Of a stretch of DNA of 64,000 nt, positions 35,222 to 43,558 are shown one piece after another. A program made the translations under genes and the position numbers. Each line of letters starts with the position of its first letter. Within the stretch, counting starts at the first letter, position 1. This DNA is from Carboxylicivirga sp. (GTDB lineage Bacteria > Bacteroidota > Bacteroidia > Bacteroidales > Marinilabiliaceae), in contig JAOARW010000077.1 in NCBI GenBank assembly GCA_025210475.1, positions 1 to 64,000 on the forward strand, written 5' to 3'. The notes under the pieces are model-generated. The model worked only from the letters and a program-made list of their open reading frames with translations, did no database searches and had not been told where the DNA came from.

Positions 35222-35262
35222 AAAAATTAAACCCACCCGTCATGTGGAAAACGGATGGGTTT
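35222..35262 (-). terminator. Rho-independent terminator of the hydrogenase operon
   Basis: The arms aaacccacccgt (35229-35240) and acggatgggttt (35251-35262) pair over 12 bp with one mismatch or wobble. On the minus strand the hairpin is followed by TTAATTTTTTATTG. It lies about 110 nt past the hydrogenase stop codon. The arm resembles the terminator at 167-191. Confidence 0.7.
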
Positions 35263-35371
35263 AATATAAACCTGAATTTGAACTCAAAATCAGATTATAA
35301 CCAAAAGGAATGTATAAAAAACAAACGATCGAAGCTAAACATGCTCGTTAGCAACCGCTCAACCGTTTCAG

Positions 35372-36832
35372 CTAATTTGTTTCAAATTCTGCTACCTGAA
35401 CTTCTTCTATAGCTTTTTTAAGTTTCGACTGACTTACTTTTAATGGCGCCACATTAACCGGTCCGTTAATACAACCACCGTCACAAGCCATCACTTCATA
35501 AAATGCAGCATCACCTACTTTTTTCTTTGGCAAAGACTTTAGGAGTCGAATACTCTTTTTATCAATCCCATCAATCAGCTCGGTTTTTATCTGATGCTCA
35601 GCTGACAGAACCGTTTTTATGGCATTAGTTACACCACCCGATGCCGCATAGCCCCTACTTTCGGCTCGCACTTCAGATGAAAAAACCTGCCCTCCATCAC
35701 TGCCTGCAAAATCTATTTTAAGCGCTGCAAATAAAGCCCCCAATTCTTCGGTGGTAATCACATAATCAACATCAGGATTATTGAAAGCTTCACTTCGCTT
35801 GGCCAGGCATGGCCCAATAAAAACCGCCCGATGATTTGCATATCGCTCTTTGGCCAGGCTAGCAGTATAGGCCATTGGTGAAGGCGTATCACTAACAAAA
35901 GGCTTTAACTCGGGGGCATGCTTTTCTGTAAACTGCACATAGGAAGGACAGCATGAGGTGGTCATAAAGGATTCACCTTTTTCCAATCGCTCCAGCAATT
36001 CTTCAGTTTCATGATCAGTCGTCATATTAGCCCCTTCAGCCACTTCAATCACTTCATCAAATCCAATCGCTTTAATACTCTCAAGTATTTGTGCCGAACT
36101 GGCTTTAAACTGACTCAGGATGGCCGGTGCTACCATCGCCACCGTTTTTTCATGCTTATTTTTGATGTTGTAAAATAACTTAAGCACTTGTGATTTTTCA
36201 GACACAGCACCAAAAGGACAAGCCGTCATACACTTACCACAGTTAATGCATTTATCAAAGTCAATTTCTTCAATACCATCCTTATTTTTCCGGATGGCTT
36301 TCACCGGGCACGATTCTTCACAAGGAACAGGTAAATAAGCAATGGCATGAAAAGGACACGCTTTCTGACAAATTCCGCAGTTAACACATTTTTGATGATC
36401 GATATTTGCTTTCCCATTGATCACCATAATGGCATCTTTGGGGCAATTCACCTGGCAAGGGCGTCCTTCGCAGCCCTGGCACAGGTTACTAACCGTGTAA
36501 TTCACCTGAACACATGAACTACAAGCCTCATCTACCACCGTTAAAAAATGTCCATTTTGCTCATAGCCTTTCAAAGCCTGCTCGGCATAAGTGCGAAGGG
36601 GTGTTAATTCATCCTCTTCATCGGCTATGTTAAAACCGAGCAAAGCCATAATCTTATACTTGATAACAGCACGATCTTTATGCACACAACAACGAATTGG
36701 TGAGTTAGTGCGTGGTCGCATCTCCAAAGGGATCCGATCAATCTTATCCAATAACTCATCGTTCTGCAGGAGCTTAATCAATCTTACAAGCAGTTCTCGT
36801 TTTGTGATTACAGCATTATTATAATAGGTCAT
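35372..36832 (-). CDS. [FeFe] hydrogenase with multi-cluster ferredoxin domains, catalytic-type H-cluster
   Basis: A 486-residue iron-sulphur protein. The N-terminal part has a cysteine-rich region (Cys104-Cys130) and ferredoxin repeats (about 149-160 and 195-205, each CxxCxxCxxxC). The H-domain has the three H-cluster loops: TTSCCP (Cys294, Cys295), GPCLAKRSE (Cys342) and EVMACDGGCINGP (Cys450, Cys454). All cluster ligands and the proton-transfer cysteine are present, but loop 2 has Gly instead of Met and loop 3 lacks the GGG of classic HydA, as in groups B and C. It overlaps the 2Fe-2S gene by 14 nt. It should oxidise or produce H2. HydE, HydF and HydG maturases are not in the window. Confidence 0.9.
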   Translation of the reverse strand: MTYYNNAVITKRELLVRLIKLLQNDELLDKIDRIPLEMRPRTNSPIRCCVHKDRAVIKYKIMALLGFNIADEEDELTPLRTYAEQALKGYEQNGHFLTVVDEACSSCVQVNYTVSNLCQGCEGRPCQVNCPKDAIMVINGKANIDHQKCVNCGICQKACPFHAIAYLPVPCEESCPVKAIRKNKDGIEEIDFDKCINCGKCMTACPFGAVSEKSQVLKLFYNIKNKHEKTVAMVAPAILSQFKASSAQILESIKAIGFDEVIEVAEGANMTTDHETEELLERLEKGESFMTTSCCPSYVQFTEKHAPELKPFVSDTPSPMAYTASLAKERYANHRAVFIGPCLAKRSEAFNNPDVDYVITTEELGALFAALKIDFAGSDGGQVFSSEVRAESRGYAASGGVTNAIKTVLSAEHQIKTELIDGIDKKSIRLLKSLPKKKVGDAAFYEVMACDGGCINGPVNVAPLKVSQSKLKKAIEEVQVAEFETN

Positions 36833-37097
36833 TCTTTTCGAGTGTTAACAGGTGTTTAATTACTTTTTGAGTCGATGCCTTATTAATTGGCACCTTATTG
36901 ACAAGCACACAAGGGTGCAACTTCTCATCTTTATCACAACTTCCCATGCAGGGGATTCCTTCAATGTTTACTTTGCTCTTCAATGAATCGGGCAAGCTAT
37001 CCTTTAAAAGATGAAGCTCAGCCCCTCCCATGATGTAACACATAGTGCCACAACAAATTTGAACCTGATATTTTGGATTAAGCAGTTTATCTGACAT
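36819..37097 (-). CDS. Thioredoxin-like [2Fe-2S] ferredoxin
   Basis: A 92-residue small iron-sulphur protein with the ligand pattern ICCGTMC ... PCMGSC, like the thioredoxin-fold ferredoxins and the NuoE C-terminal domain. It probably passes electrons to or from the hydrogenase encoded next. It sits 2 nt after the phosphatase gene and overlaps the hydrogenase gene by 14 nt, so the stoichiometric coupling looks deliberate. Confidence 0.88.
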   Translation of the reverse strand: MSDKLLNPKYQVQICCGTMCYIMGGAELHLLKDSLPDSLKSKVNIEGIPCMGSCDKDEKLHPCVLVNKVPINKASTQKVIKHLLTLEKNDLL

Positions 37098-37099
37098 GG

Positions 37100-38287
37100 C
37101 TATAAATATTCGATCTCGATGGTTTTAAGAAATTTATCCTCCAGTATAGAAGCAATCTTTTTGATTATATTCCGCCTGATTTCCAGCTCAACCGGTAAAT
37201 TAGGATCCTGATGGGCATTGTTTATCTGCGTACCTGCCAGAATCAAAATTGAGTCCGAATCGAGCAATAGTTTAACCATTTTTTCAGCCGGACCATCTCC
37301 CTTAACACGAGTGTTGTTTAGTTGCTCAAGAATGGATGAAACTTTTCCCAAGGTTAAAATCCCTTCTGTAATCAGATCAATCCCCTGCATTTGTGCCACT
37401 GGTGGCAATTCAGGCCGATAGTTGTCCAGTTCAATTTGAAGATCACGATTCAACTCGCGTGATATAATTTTTGAAGTCGTTCCGCCGCAAATAATCTTTT
37501 TCCCGCAAAAATTCACCAAGCGTTCTGCTAAAACGGCATCGTAGTTCTTATAATAGGGAGGTCCGGAAGCCATCACTAATTTACGCGGCTCGCGGCAATA
37601 AATGACCTGGCAAGTGGCGTCATCTTTAAAACGATCGGCATCATTGGCCTTGGCCCGCTGCATTATCTTTCGGGCCAATTGCTTTGCCGATATATTAGCC
37701 TGTGCATCGATGGCCTGACGGATAAATGATTCTAAACCTTCGCTTCCCCAGCCAAACGGCATTCTTGTACTCCCCATGCCCGACTGTGTAATACCATCCG
37801 ACACCATAATAATGCGATCTTCTTTCTGTAACTTAAGGTTTGAATAGTGAACCGTGGCAGAAAGGGCATCGCTGCGTTTTATTTTCTTTTGCTTTGCCTG
37901 AAGGTTGATAAATGCACCGTCGCGATAGATTAAAACCGGTGGATTATCAAATTCAACGATGTTGGCATCTCCAAAGCAATTTATATCCAGAATACTGAAA
38001 GTTGAATAACTGATTTGTCGCTTGGAATCAACCGGCAAGGTATTCATAATAAAATCAGCCGTATGCTCCAAAGGATCATTTTTAGCTGTAAACTGAAGCG
38101 CCATACTGGTGGTCATAGTAGCCAAAATATTGGCCTTCACTCCCGAGCCCAATCCATCGGATAATACCGTTATTAAACGATCTTCCTCTTTTAGCTTCCG
38201 CGATTCACAGGCATCACCACAAACATTTTGCATGGCTTTGCGTTCCTGACACAATTCGGCTTCTATGTAAAAACACTTATTATGCAT
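37100..38287 (-). CDS. SpoIIE-family PP2C-type protein phosphatase
   Basis: The start is placed at the ATG at 38285-38287 (MHNKCFYIEAEL, 395 residues), overlapping the upstream stop by 8 nt; a longer frame start lies within the upstream gene. The PP2C-like core has the metal-binding aspartates in VLSDGLGSGVKAN and VSDGITQSGMG, and a DDATCQVIY end. A C-terminal extension of about 160 residues (from ASGPPYYKN onward, with CGGTTSKIISREL) belongs to the hydrogenase-linked version of the family. It probably dephosphorylates a serine on a partner such as an anti-sigma-factor antagonist, which makes H2 sensing a phospho-signal. Confidence 0.88.
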   Translation of the reverse strand: MHNKCFYIEAELCQERKAMQNVCGDACESRKLKEEDRLITVLSDGLGSGVKANILATMTTSMALQFTAKNDPLEHTADFIMNTLPVDSKRQISYSTFSILDINCFGDANIVEFDNPPVLIYRDGAFINLQAKQKKIKRSDALSATVHYSNLKLQKEDRIIMVSDGITQSGMGSTRMPFGWGSEGLESFIRQAIDAQANISAKQLARKIMQRAKANDADRFKDDATCQVIYCREPRKLVMASGPPYYKNYDAVLAERLVNFCGKKIICGGTTSKIISRELNRDLQIELDNYRPELPPVAQMQGIDLITEGILTLGKVSSILEQLNNTRVKGDGPAEKMVKLLLDSDSILILAGTQINNAHQDPNLPVELEIRRNIIKKIASILEDKFLKTIEIEYL

Positions 38288-39998
38288 GCTCTTCGCTTTG
38301 GGCTTCCAGTATTGAATTAAGCAGTGAATCGGTGTAGGATGCATTTTCACCTAACAAAAAGGCAATCTTCTGCACCGTTTCCATGTTCTTTTTTATTACC
38401 TCTCGTGTTCGTTTTTCAACAATATCCTGTCGAAACTCAGGCTGACGGGCACTTTGAATAATACCCGTAACAAGTTTGTGTTTTTGAATATTAAAAATGG
38501 ACAGCTGCAGGTTTTTGTCGTTTTCCGTAACCGGCAAATCGTAATATTCTTTACCGGTTAATAAGGCCGTTTTAAACAGCTTGGCAAAAGAACCCAACTT
38601 ACTCACCTCAGCTCCGCGCATTCCCGGGTTGGCTTCGTAACACAATTCTGTCTCGCTCCCCATCAGGCGGGCAAAACTGGCATTCATCTCAACCACTTTG
38701 TATTGATCATCGACAATCACCACTCCCGATGGAATCTTTTGCAGCAAGATGGTGGCTTTATGATGAGCAACCATTCGCATGTACGAAACACACATGGCCG
38801 TTTCGGCATAACCGCTTAATAAAGCCTGGGCAAAATCACGGCAGGTATCATAACCACAACCACTGCAATTCAACTCATCGCTCACTGCATTTTTACCAAT
38901 ACTGTGCAGTGCTTCTTTAATTTCCTCGGCCGGGTATTGTTTACACTCAACACTTTCGATATTGAAAAAGTCGCGCTCTATATTAAAATTCTGTTCTTCT
39001 GCTCTTACGACACATTCCGAATCATTGCGACTTTTTAATTGTTTTTTAATATTCAGATATTTACCTGCCAAATCCTTGCAATCACTCATGCCCGGCCCGT
39101 TTAAACATCCGGTTTCGCAAGCCAATAATTCCAGAAAAATAGGTGCTTCCTGGCCCAACTCATCGAGGTTATCCAGAACATTGCGAATCATATTCTGACC
39201 TGTAAAACTCATAAAATTACTGTCGCCAGAGTTATTAGCCTTCTTAATTGTATCGACCATTCCACCATCCAGTGGATAAATAACTCCCGCATTGGCTTGT
39301 TGCGGCTCGAAACTACCCACATCAGAAGCCGATAACTTATTTAAATCAATATCTTCCGACTTCAGCCATTCATTCAATTCCTTGAATGTCAGTGAAACAT
39401 CAACCAGATCCGATGAATCTGCTTCTGATTTCTTGGCAATGCAAGGCCCGATAAAAACAACACCAATATCGTTACCATACCATTGCTTTAACATGCGGGC
39501 ATGTGTCAGCATTGGCGACATATAAGGTGTAATGGCCATGGTATGCTGTGGATAATACTTTCGAATCAGCTCCACTACCACCGGGCAAGCTGAAGAAATA
39601 TAAGCACCCGACTGGCGAACCTTGAGATAATGCCCAACCTGTTTGGATACCTCCTGCGCACCCAAAGCGGTTTCAGAAACACCTTTAAACCCTAAAGATT
39701 TTAAAGCTTGTAACAAAGGCTTTTCGTCAACACCATACTCCGCAATAAAAGATGGTGCCAGCGAAACATATACCTGTTTTTTATCCTTGATCAACAATTT
39801 GGCCCTGGAAATGCCATCGCGAACTTTTTTTGCCCCCGAAGGACAAATTGCCACGCAATGACCACAATAGATACATAAATCATCCAACACCGATGCCCGG
39901 TTATCACTTACCTTGATCGCTTTTGTCGGACACTCGCGGATACACTTATAACAATCCTTACAATCGTTAACTTCGGTATAGATTGGCTTTAAATGCAT
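38280..39998 (-). CDS. Sensory-type [FeFe] hydrogenase with PAS domain (HydS-like)
   Basis: A 572-residue protein. Residues 13-23 and 42-52 are two [4Fe-4S] ferredoxin motifs, 75-310 the H-domain, 378-403 an extra CxxC-x4-C...C [4Fe-4S] domain, and about 415-515 a PAS domain ending in a helical coiled stretch. H-cluster loop 1 reads SSACP (Ala137, Cys138), so the proton-transfer cysteine of catalytic enzymes is replaced by alanine. Loop 2 is GPCIAKKSE and loop 3 is LLACETGC. This exchange is a hallmark of sensory (group C) enzymes. It overlaps both neighbours and most likely senses H2 or redox state for the phosphatase. Confidence 0.9.
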   Translation of the reverse strand: MHLKPIYTEVNDCKDCYKCIRECPTKAIKVSDNRASVLDDLCIYCGHCVAICPSGAKKVRDGISRAKLLIKDKKQVYVSLAPSFIAEYGVDEKPLLQALKSLGFKGVSETALGAQEVSKQVGHYLKVRQSGAYISSACPVVVELIRKYYPQHTMAITPYMSPMLTHARMLKQWYGNDIGVVFIGPCIAKKSEADSSDLVDVSLTFKELNEWLKSEDIDLNKLSASDVGSFEPQQANAGVIYPLDGGMVDTIKKANNSGDSNFMSFTGQNMIRNVLDNLDELGQEAPIFLELLACETGCLNGPGMSDCKDLAGKYLNIKKQLKSRNDSECVVRAEEQNFNIERDFFNIESVECKQYPAEEIKEALHSIGKNAVSDELNCSGCGYDTCRDFAQALLSGYAETAMCVSYMRMVAHHKATILLQKIPSGVVIVDDQYKVVEMNASFARLMGSETELCYEANPGMRGAEVSKLGSFAKLFKTALLTGKEYYDLPVTENDKNLQLSIFNIQKHKLVTGIIQSARQPEFRQDIVEKRTREVIKKNMETVQKIAFLLGENASYTDSLLNSILEAQSEEHA

Positions 39999-40261
39999 TT
40001 GGCTTTATCAAAATGATTCGACAAAATGATTGGCAAGTTGCTTTGTGTAACACCCTCATACACCTGTTCATCAATTTCGATAACTGGTCCCCGCTTGCAC
40101 ATTTCGTTACAAAGATGTCCTCTGAAATCAATGTTGGAATCAATCTGACGATCTTTTAGGAACTCCTGGATGTATTTTAAATTCTCGGCATTGCCTCTTG
40201 AGTGACAAGAGCTACCCAGACAAATTAAAATTTGGTGTGTTACATTTGCTTCCATGTTCAT
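39989..40261 (-). CDS. Thioredoxin-like [2Fe-2S] ferredoxin, first gene of the hydrogenase operon
   Basis: A 90-residue protein with ligands in CLGSSC (about 15-20) and CNEMC (about 51-55), the NuoE-like [2Fe-2S] pattern. Both ATG codons at 40261 and 40255 are possible starts. It lies about 10 nt downstream of the inferred sigma-54 transcription start and overlaps the sensory hydrogenase gene by 10 nt. Confidence 0.87.
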   Translation of the reverse strand: MNMEANVTHQILICLGSSCHSRGNAENLKYIQEFLKDRQIDSNIDFRGHLCNEMCKRGPVIEIDEQVYEGVTQSNLPIILSNHFDKAKCI

Positions 40262-40280
40262 CGTTGTTTAAACATGAATT

Positions 40281-40296
40281 AGCCAAGGATGTGCCA
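40281..40296 (-). promoter_or_regulatory. Sigma-54 (-24/-12) promoter of the hydrogenase operon
   Basis: On the minus strand the sequence TGGCACATCCTTGGCT matches the TGGCAC-N5-TTGCW consensus except for one T to G exchange in the -12 element (and A for G after the -24 hexamer). The invariant GG and GC dinucleotides are 10 nt apart, as required. It would place the start site around 40270. The gene directly upstream encodes a sigma-54 activator. Confidence 0.75.
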
Positions 40297-40374
40297 AAAG
40301 CCATACAACACTGATTATCTGACTAAAGCATTAGCGAAATTTTGCGTTATTTTAAAAAGAAAAACAAGACTGTC

Positions 40375-40437
40375 CTATGTTATTACATAGTTAAGAAAGG
40401 AGGTGTATTATTTTATTACACTGTCTTATTATAAGAC
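40375..40437. promoter_or_regulatory. Three inverted repeats at enhancer distance, possible activator binding sites
   Basis: The repeats are ctatgttattacatag (40375-40390), gtgtattattttattacac (40403-40421) and gtcttattataagac (40423-40437). They stand about 80-140 nt upstream of the -24 element, the usual range for enhancer sites of sigma-54 activators. The third could also be a terminator hairpin of the regulator gene, which ends 5 nt away. Confidence 0.5.
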
Positions 40438-40441
40438 GCCT

Positions 40442-42202
40442 TTACTTGATGTGAATGTTATACTTTTTGATTTTCAGGTAAAGCGTATTTCGGCTAAATC
40501 CCAAAGAATGTGACGAATGCGTCATGTTATAATTAAAATGACGGAGCGTATTGACGATCAGACTGCGTTCCATTTCCTTAACACTTGTTAATTGTGCTTC
40601 GATTACCTGAACTGAAGTATCCGATTTTTCTATATTCGTAACATCTTCCGCTTCATCAACTTTCTTAAGATTTTCGAATGGGATATCCCCATCAAGCATT
40701 ACATACTGCTCAATGGCATTTTCCAACTCGCGAATATTCCCTGGCCAATGATAATCGAGAAACTGTTGCAAAGTTGAGTAGCGAATTTGGGGAACTTCTT
40801 TTTGAAGACGAACAGATTTTTTATTTAAAAAGAAACGAATAAGCGAAGGCAAATCCTCCATGCGCTCTCGTAAAGCCGGTATTTTAAGAGGGATAACACT
40901 TAGTCGGTAATACAAATCCAGACGAAAATTACCCTTGTCTACCTCATCTTTCAGGTTTTTATTGGTAGCAGCAATAATTCGAACATCCACCGGAATGGTC
41001 TTTTCACCACCCACCCGTGTTATAGCACCTTCCTGAATGGCTCGCAGTAATTTCACCTGCACCTCTGGCTTCATATCCCCAACCTCATCGAGAAAAAGTG
41101 TACCTCCATTAGCCAACTCAAACTTACCCGGATTCCCACCTTTTTTAGCACCAGTAAAAGCACCCTCATCATAACCAAACAATTCGCTCTCAATTAAGTT
41201 ATCGCTAATGGCAGCACAGTTAATTGCTACAAAGCCTTTGTCTTTTCGACTACTGGCGTTATGTATACTTTGTGCAAAAACCTCTTTACCGGTGCCACTT
41301 TCTGCCTCGATTAATATTGTAGAAGGACTATCGGAAATATTTCGGGCATACTCCACCAATTTTCGCATTTTCTGACTTTTGGCGATAATATCCTTAAAAA
41401 CAAATCGTGCCTGCATGCCTGTATACTTATTTACCAGGTGATAGACATTCTCCAATTCACGAATGGCAATCACCATCCCAATCAACCTTACGTTCTCCTG
41501 ATTAAGAATAGGTGTTATCGTGACATTAAATTTGGCTTTGCCATCGGATGTTATGATGGCTATTTCTTCGTTAATAAACTTCTCACCCGAGCTAACAAGC
41601 TGATAAATGTTACTCCAATTGGTAATTAATTTTCGAATCGGTATTTTAATTAATTCACGTCGCCGAATATTAATCCAACGGCAGGCCCGATCATTGGCGT
41701 ATTTGATAACTCCATCGGTACTAACCGAAATCACACCAATTTTCAAGGCATTAACCATGGCAAATGTAAACTGATGCGTATCGTCCATCTGCTGTTGCAT
41801 GCTGGCATCTTTTAAATTGGCATCAATGGATGTCATTAAAGATGAAATGGCTATCTGCAACCAGGGAAATTCAATATCGATGGAAGATATCAGGTAAATG
41901 TGTAACACATGAGCATTGGACACATGGCTGCTATACACCAGATTGTATACCTTATTGCCAAGGTTTATATTTCCTTTTCCCTCGGCCTCCCAATTAATAT
42001 GATTATCAACTAAATTCCAATTAAGACCTTCCCTTAATTCAAAACGCTTAGGAAAGTGTAATTGACCATGCACTTGCGAAATAAGTCCCTCCGCTCCAAC
42101 AATAACCAACCTGAACAGGGCATTATCCATACTACGGGTGAACTGCTCAACAGCCTCGTTGATTAAAACACTATATGAAGATTGTGATTGTGAAGGTTCC
42201 AT
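40442..42202 (-). CDS. Sigma-54-dependent transcriptional activator with PAS domain
   Basis: A 586-residue enhancer-binding protein. Residues 1-130 are an unidentified sensory region, about 140-255 a PAS domain, about 268-500 the AAA+ domain with Walker A-like ESGTGKE (301-307), the sigma-54 contact loop GAFTGA (347-352) and Walker B LFLDEVGD (369-376), and the C-terminal 40 residues a Fis-type helix-turn-helix (SLGFSRNTLYLKIKKY). No receiver domain is present, so it is controlled by ligand or protein contact. It should activate the -24/-12 promoter in front of the hydrogenase operon. Confidence 0.93.
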   Translation of the reverse strand: MEPSQSQSSYSVLINEAVEQFTRSMDNALFRLVIVGAEGLISQVHGQLHFPKRFELREGLNWNLVDNHINWEAEGKGNINLGNKVYNLVYSSHVSNAHVLHIYLISSIDIEFPWLQIAISSLMTSIDANLKDASMQQQMDDTHQFTFAMVNALKIGVISVSTDGVIKYANDRACRWINIRRRELIKIPIRKLITNWSNIYQLVSSGEKFINEEIAIITSDGKAKFNVTITPILNQENVRLIGMVIAIRELENVYHLVNKYTGMQARFVFKDIIAKSQKMRKLVEYARNISDSPSTILIEAESGTGKEVFAQSIHNASSRKDKGFVAINCAAISDNLIESELFGYDEGAFTGAKKGGNPGKFELANGGTLFLDEVGDMKPEVQVKLLRAIQEGAITRVGGEKTIPVDVRIIAATNKNLKDEVDKGNFRLDLYYRLSVIPLKIPALRERMEDLPSLIRFFLNKKSVRLQKEVPQIRYSTLQQFLDYHWPGNIRELENAIEQYVMLDGDIPFENLKKVDEAEDVTNIEKSDTSVQVIEAQLTSVKEMERSLIVNTLRHFNYNMTHSSHSLGFSRNTLYLKIKKYNIHIK

Positions 42203-42476
42203 TCGATAAAAAATTGCATTGCAAAAATAAGCCTTTTAACGAGAATAGTGCGCGTAAAACCCTACCTGTTTTCGCCCAACTGGGCGTTAAAAGCATTGAA
42301 GTCAACAATTATAAAATAATGATTAAAAATAATTCACCCACATCTATCGCCCTGAATTAATAATACTTAGCACATACCCTCCATTCCTCCTCCTTCATTT
42401 TTTTTGACTTTGGTATGCTAGTTGGCTATAAGAAGGCAACAAACATTTGTAAGTCAAACCTCAAAACAAATAGCCT
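42203..42476. other. Divergent intergenic region between activator and tonB genes
   Basis: 274 nt that must hold promoters in both directions. The only strong structure is the palindrome cgcccaactgggcg (42273-42286). No clear TAnnTTTG box is found for either gene. The sequence aacctcaaaacaaata before the first tonB start recurs before the second. Confidence 0.5.
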
Positions 42477-43154
42477 ATGGAAGTTAAGAAAAATAAAAAA
42501 GCCGACCTGGAGCGCAAAAGAGCGCTATTCTTTCAAATAGGATTAATCGTTACACTTGGTTTAATATTATTGGCCTTTGAATGGACGACGACTGATCCGA
42601 CCATTAATACGTCCTTAATAGATGATGAGGAAGTATTGGAAGAAGAAGCCCCGCCGATCACAAGGCATCAGGAAATACAACCTCCGCCTCCACCTCAACA
42701 AGCTATCGATCTTCTTCAAATTGTTGACAACGATGTTGAGTTGGATGAAGAATTGGAAATTGAAGACGTTGAGATGGATGAAGATTATGAAGTTGATTTA
42801 TCAGATTTTGATTTCGGTGATGATGAAGAAACAGGGGATCAAATATTTATGGTGGTTGAAGAAATGCCCGAATTTCCGGGCGGAACCAGAGCTTTATTAA
42901 AATATATCGCTCAGAATGTAAAATACCCGGTCATTTGTCAGGAGAATGGAATTCAAGGAATGGTGAGTGTTTCATTCGTGATTAATGAAAAAGGGGAAGT
43001 AACAAATGTAAAAGCCTTTCGTGGTACAGATGCCAACCTGGAGCAGGAAGCTGTTAGGGTTGTTAAGAGTTTACCTAACTGGAAGCCCGGTAAACAGCGA
43101 GGCAAAGCTGTTAAGGTCTCTTACAATGTACCCGTTCGTTTTAAGCTGCAATAG
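42477..43154 (+). CDS. Energy transducer TonB-family protein, paralogue 1
   Basis: A 225-residue protein anchored by one N-terminal membrane helix (about 17-36, after ADLERKRALFF). A long acidic and proline-rich periplasmic linker follows (about 45-125, very rich in Glu and Asp). A TonB C-terminal domain lies at about 130-225 (PEFPGGTRALLKYIAQNVKYP, GMVSVSFVINEKGEV, WKPGKQRGKAVKVSYNVPVRFKL). It would transmit energy to outer-membrane receptors. No exbB or exbD lies nearby, and the acidic linker is unusual against the usual Pro-Lys/Pro-Glu one. Confidence 0.92.
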   Translation: MEVKKNKKADLERKRALFFQIGLIVTLGLILLAFEWTTTDPTINTSLIDDEEVLEEEAPPITRHQEIQPPPPPQQAIDLLQIVDNDVELDEELEIEDVEMDEDYEVDLSDFDFGDDEETGDQIFMVVEEMPEFPGGTRALLKYIAQNVKYPVICQENGIQGMVSVSFVINEKGEVTNVKAFRGTDANLEQEAVRVVKSLPNWKPGKQRGKAVKVSYNVPVRFKLQ

Positions 43155-43258
43155 CAGTATTGTTTAACATCGTATTAGTAATCTTTAAAAGTTAATCTAT
43201 GAAATAGTAAAAAACCCTTTCATGTTGAGAAAACGTTCTCGATATAATTTTTCAGAAT

Positions 43259-43327
43259 AAAAGCCGATGTTCCAGCACGACCCTGCAAATTCGAATCGAA
43301 AGACGATAAAATGGAACATCGGCTTTT
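43259..43327. terminator. Long-loop inverted repeat after tonB paralogue 1
   Basis: Perfect 16-bp arms (43259-43274 and 43312-43327, aaaagccgatgttcca and its complement) enclose 37 nt. T residues follow on the plus strand (43324-43329), so it can act as a terminator in that direction, and less strongly in the other. The rest of 43155-43519 shows no supported gene. Confidence 0.6.
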
Positions 43328-43558
43328 TTGTGCATTACTGCGCGTTTTTGATTAAGGTGAAATCGCCCACCAGGGCGTTTTACAGCAATGCAAAACTTTA
43401 GCCAATTTTTATCCTTAAAAAAAGATACACTTCTATCTAACAGCATTTCAATCACATGCATCTTGCACCTCAAATAATTCGGGCATAAAACAAAAAGTGG
43501 AACGCCGCTTGACTATTAATTGGCAACTAACATTAATAACCTCAAAACACATATCGTC

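Noticed and set aside
40423..40437. Plain rho-independent terminator of the activator gene.
   Set aside because: The 6-bp A+T-rich stem has no T-run directly after it on the minus strand; I kept it as one of three possible activator sites, with the terminator as an alternative.
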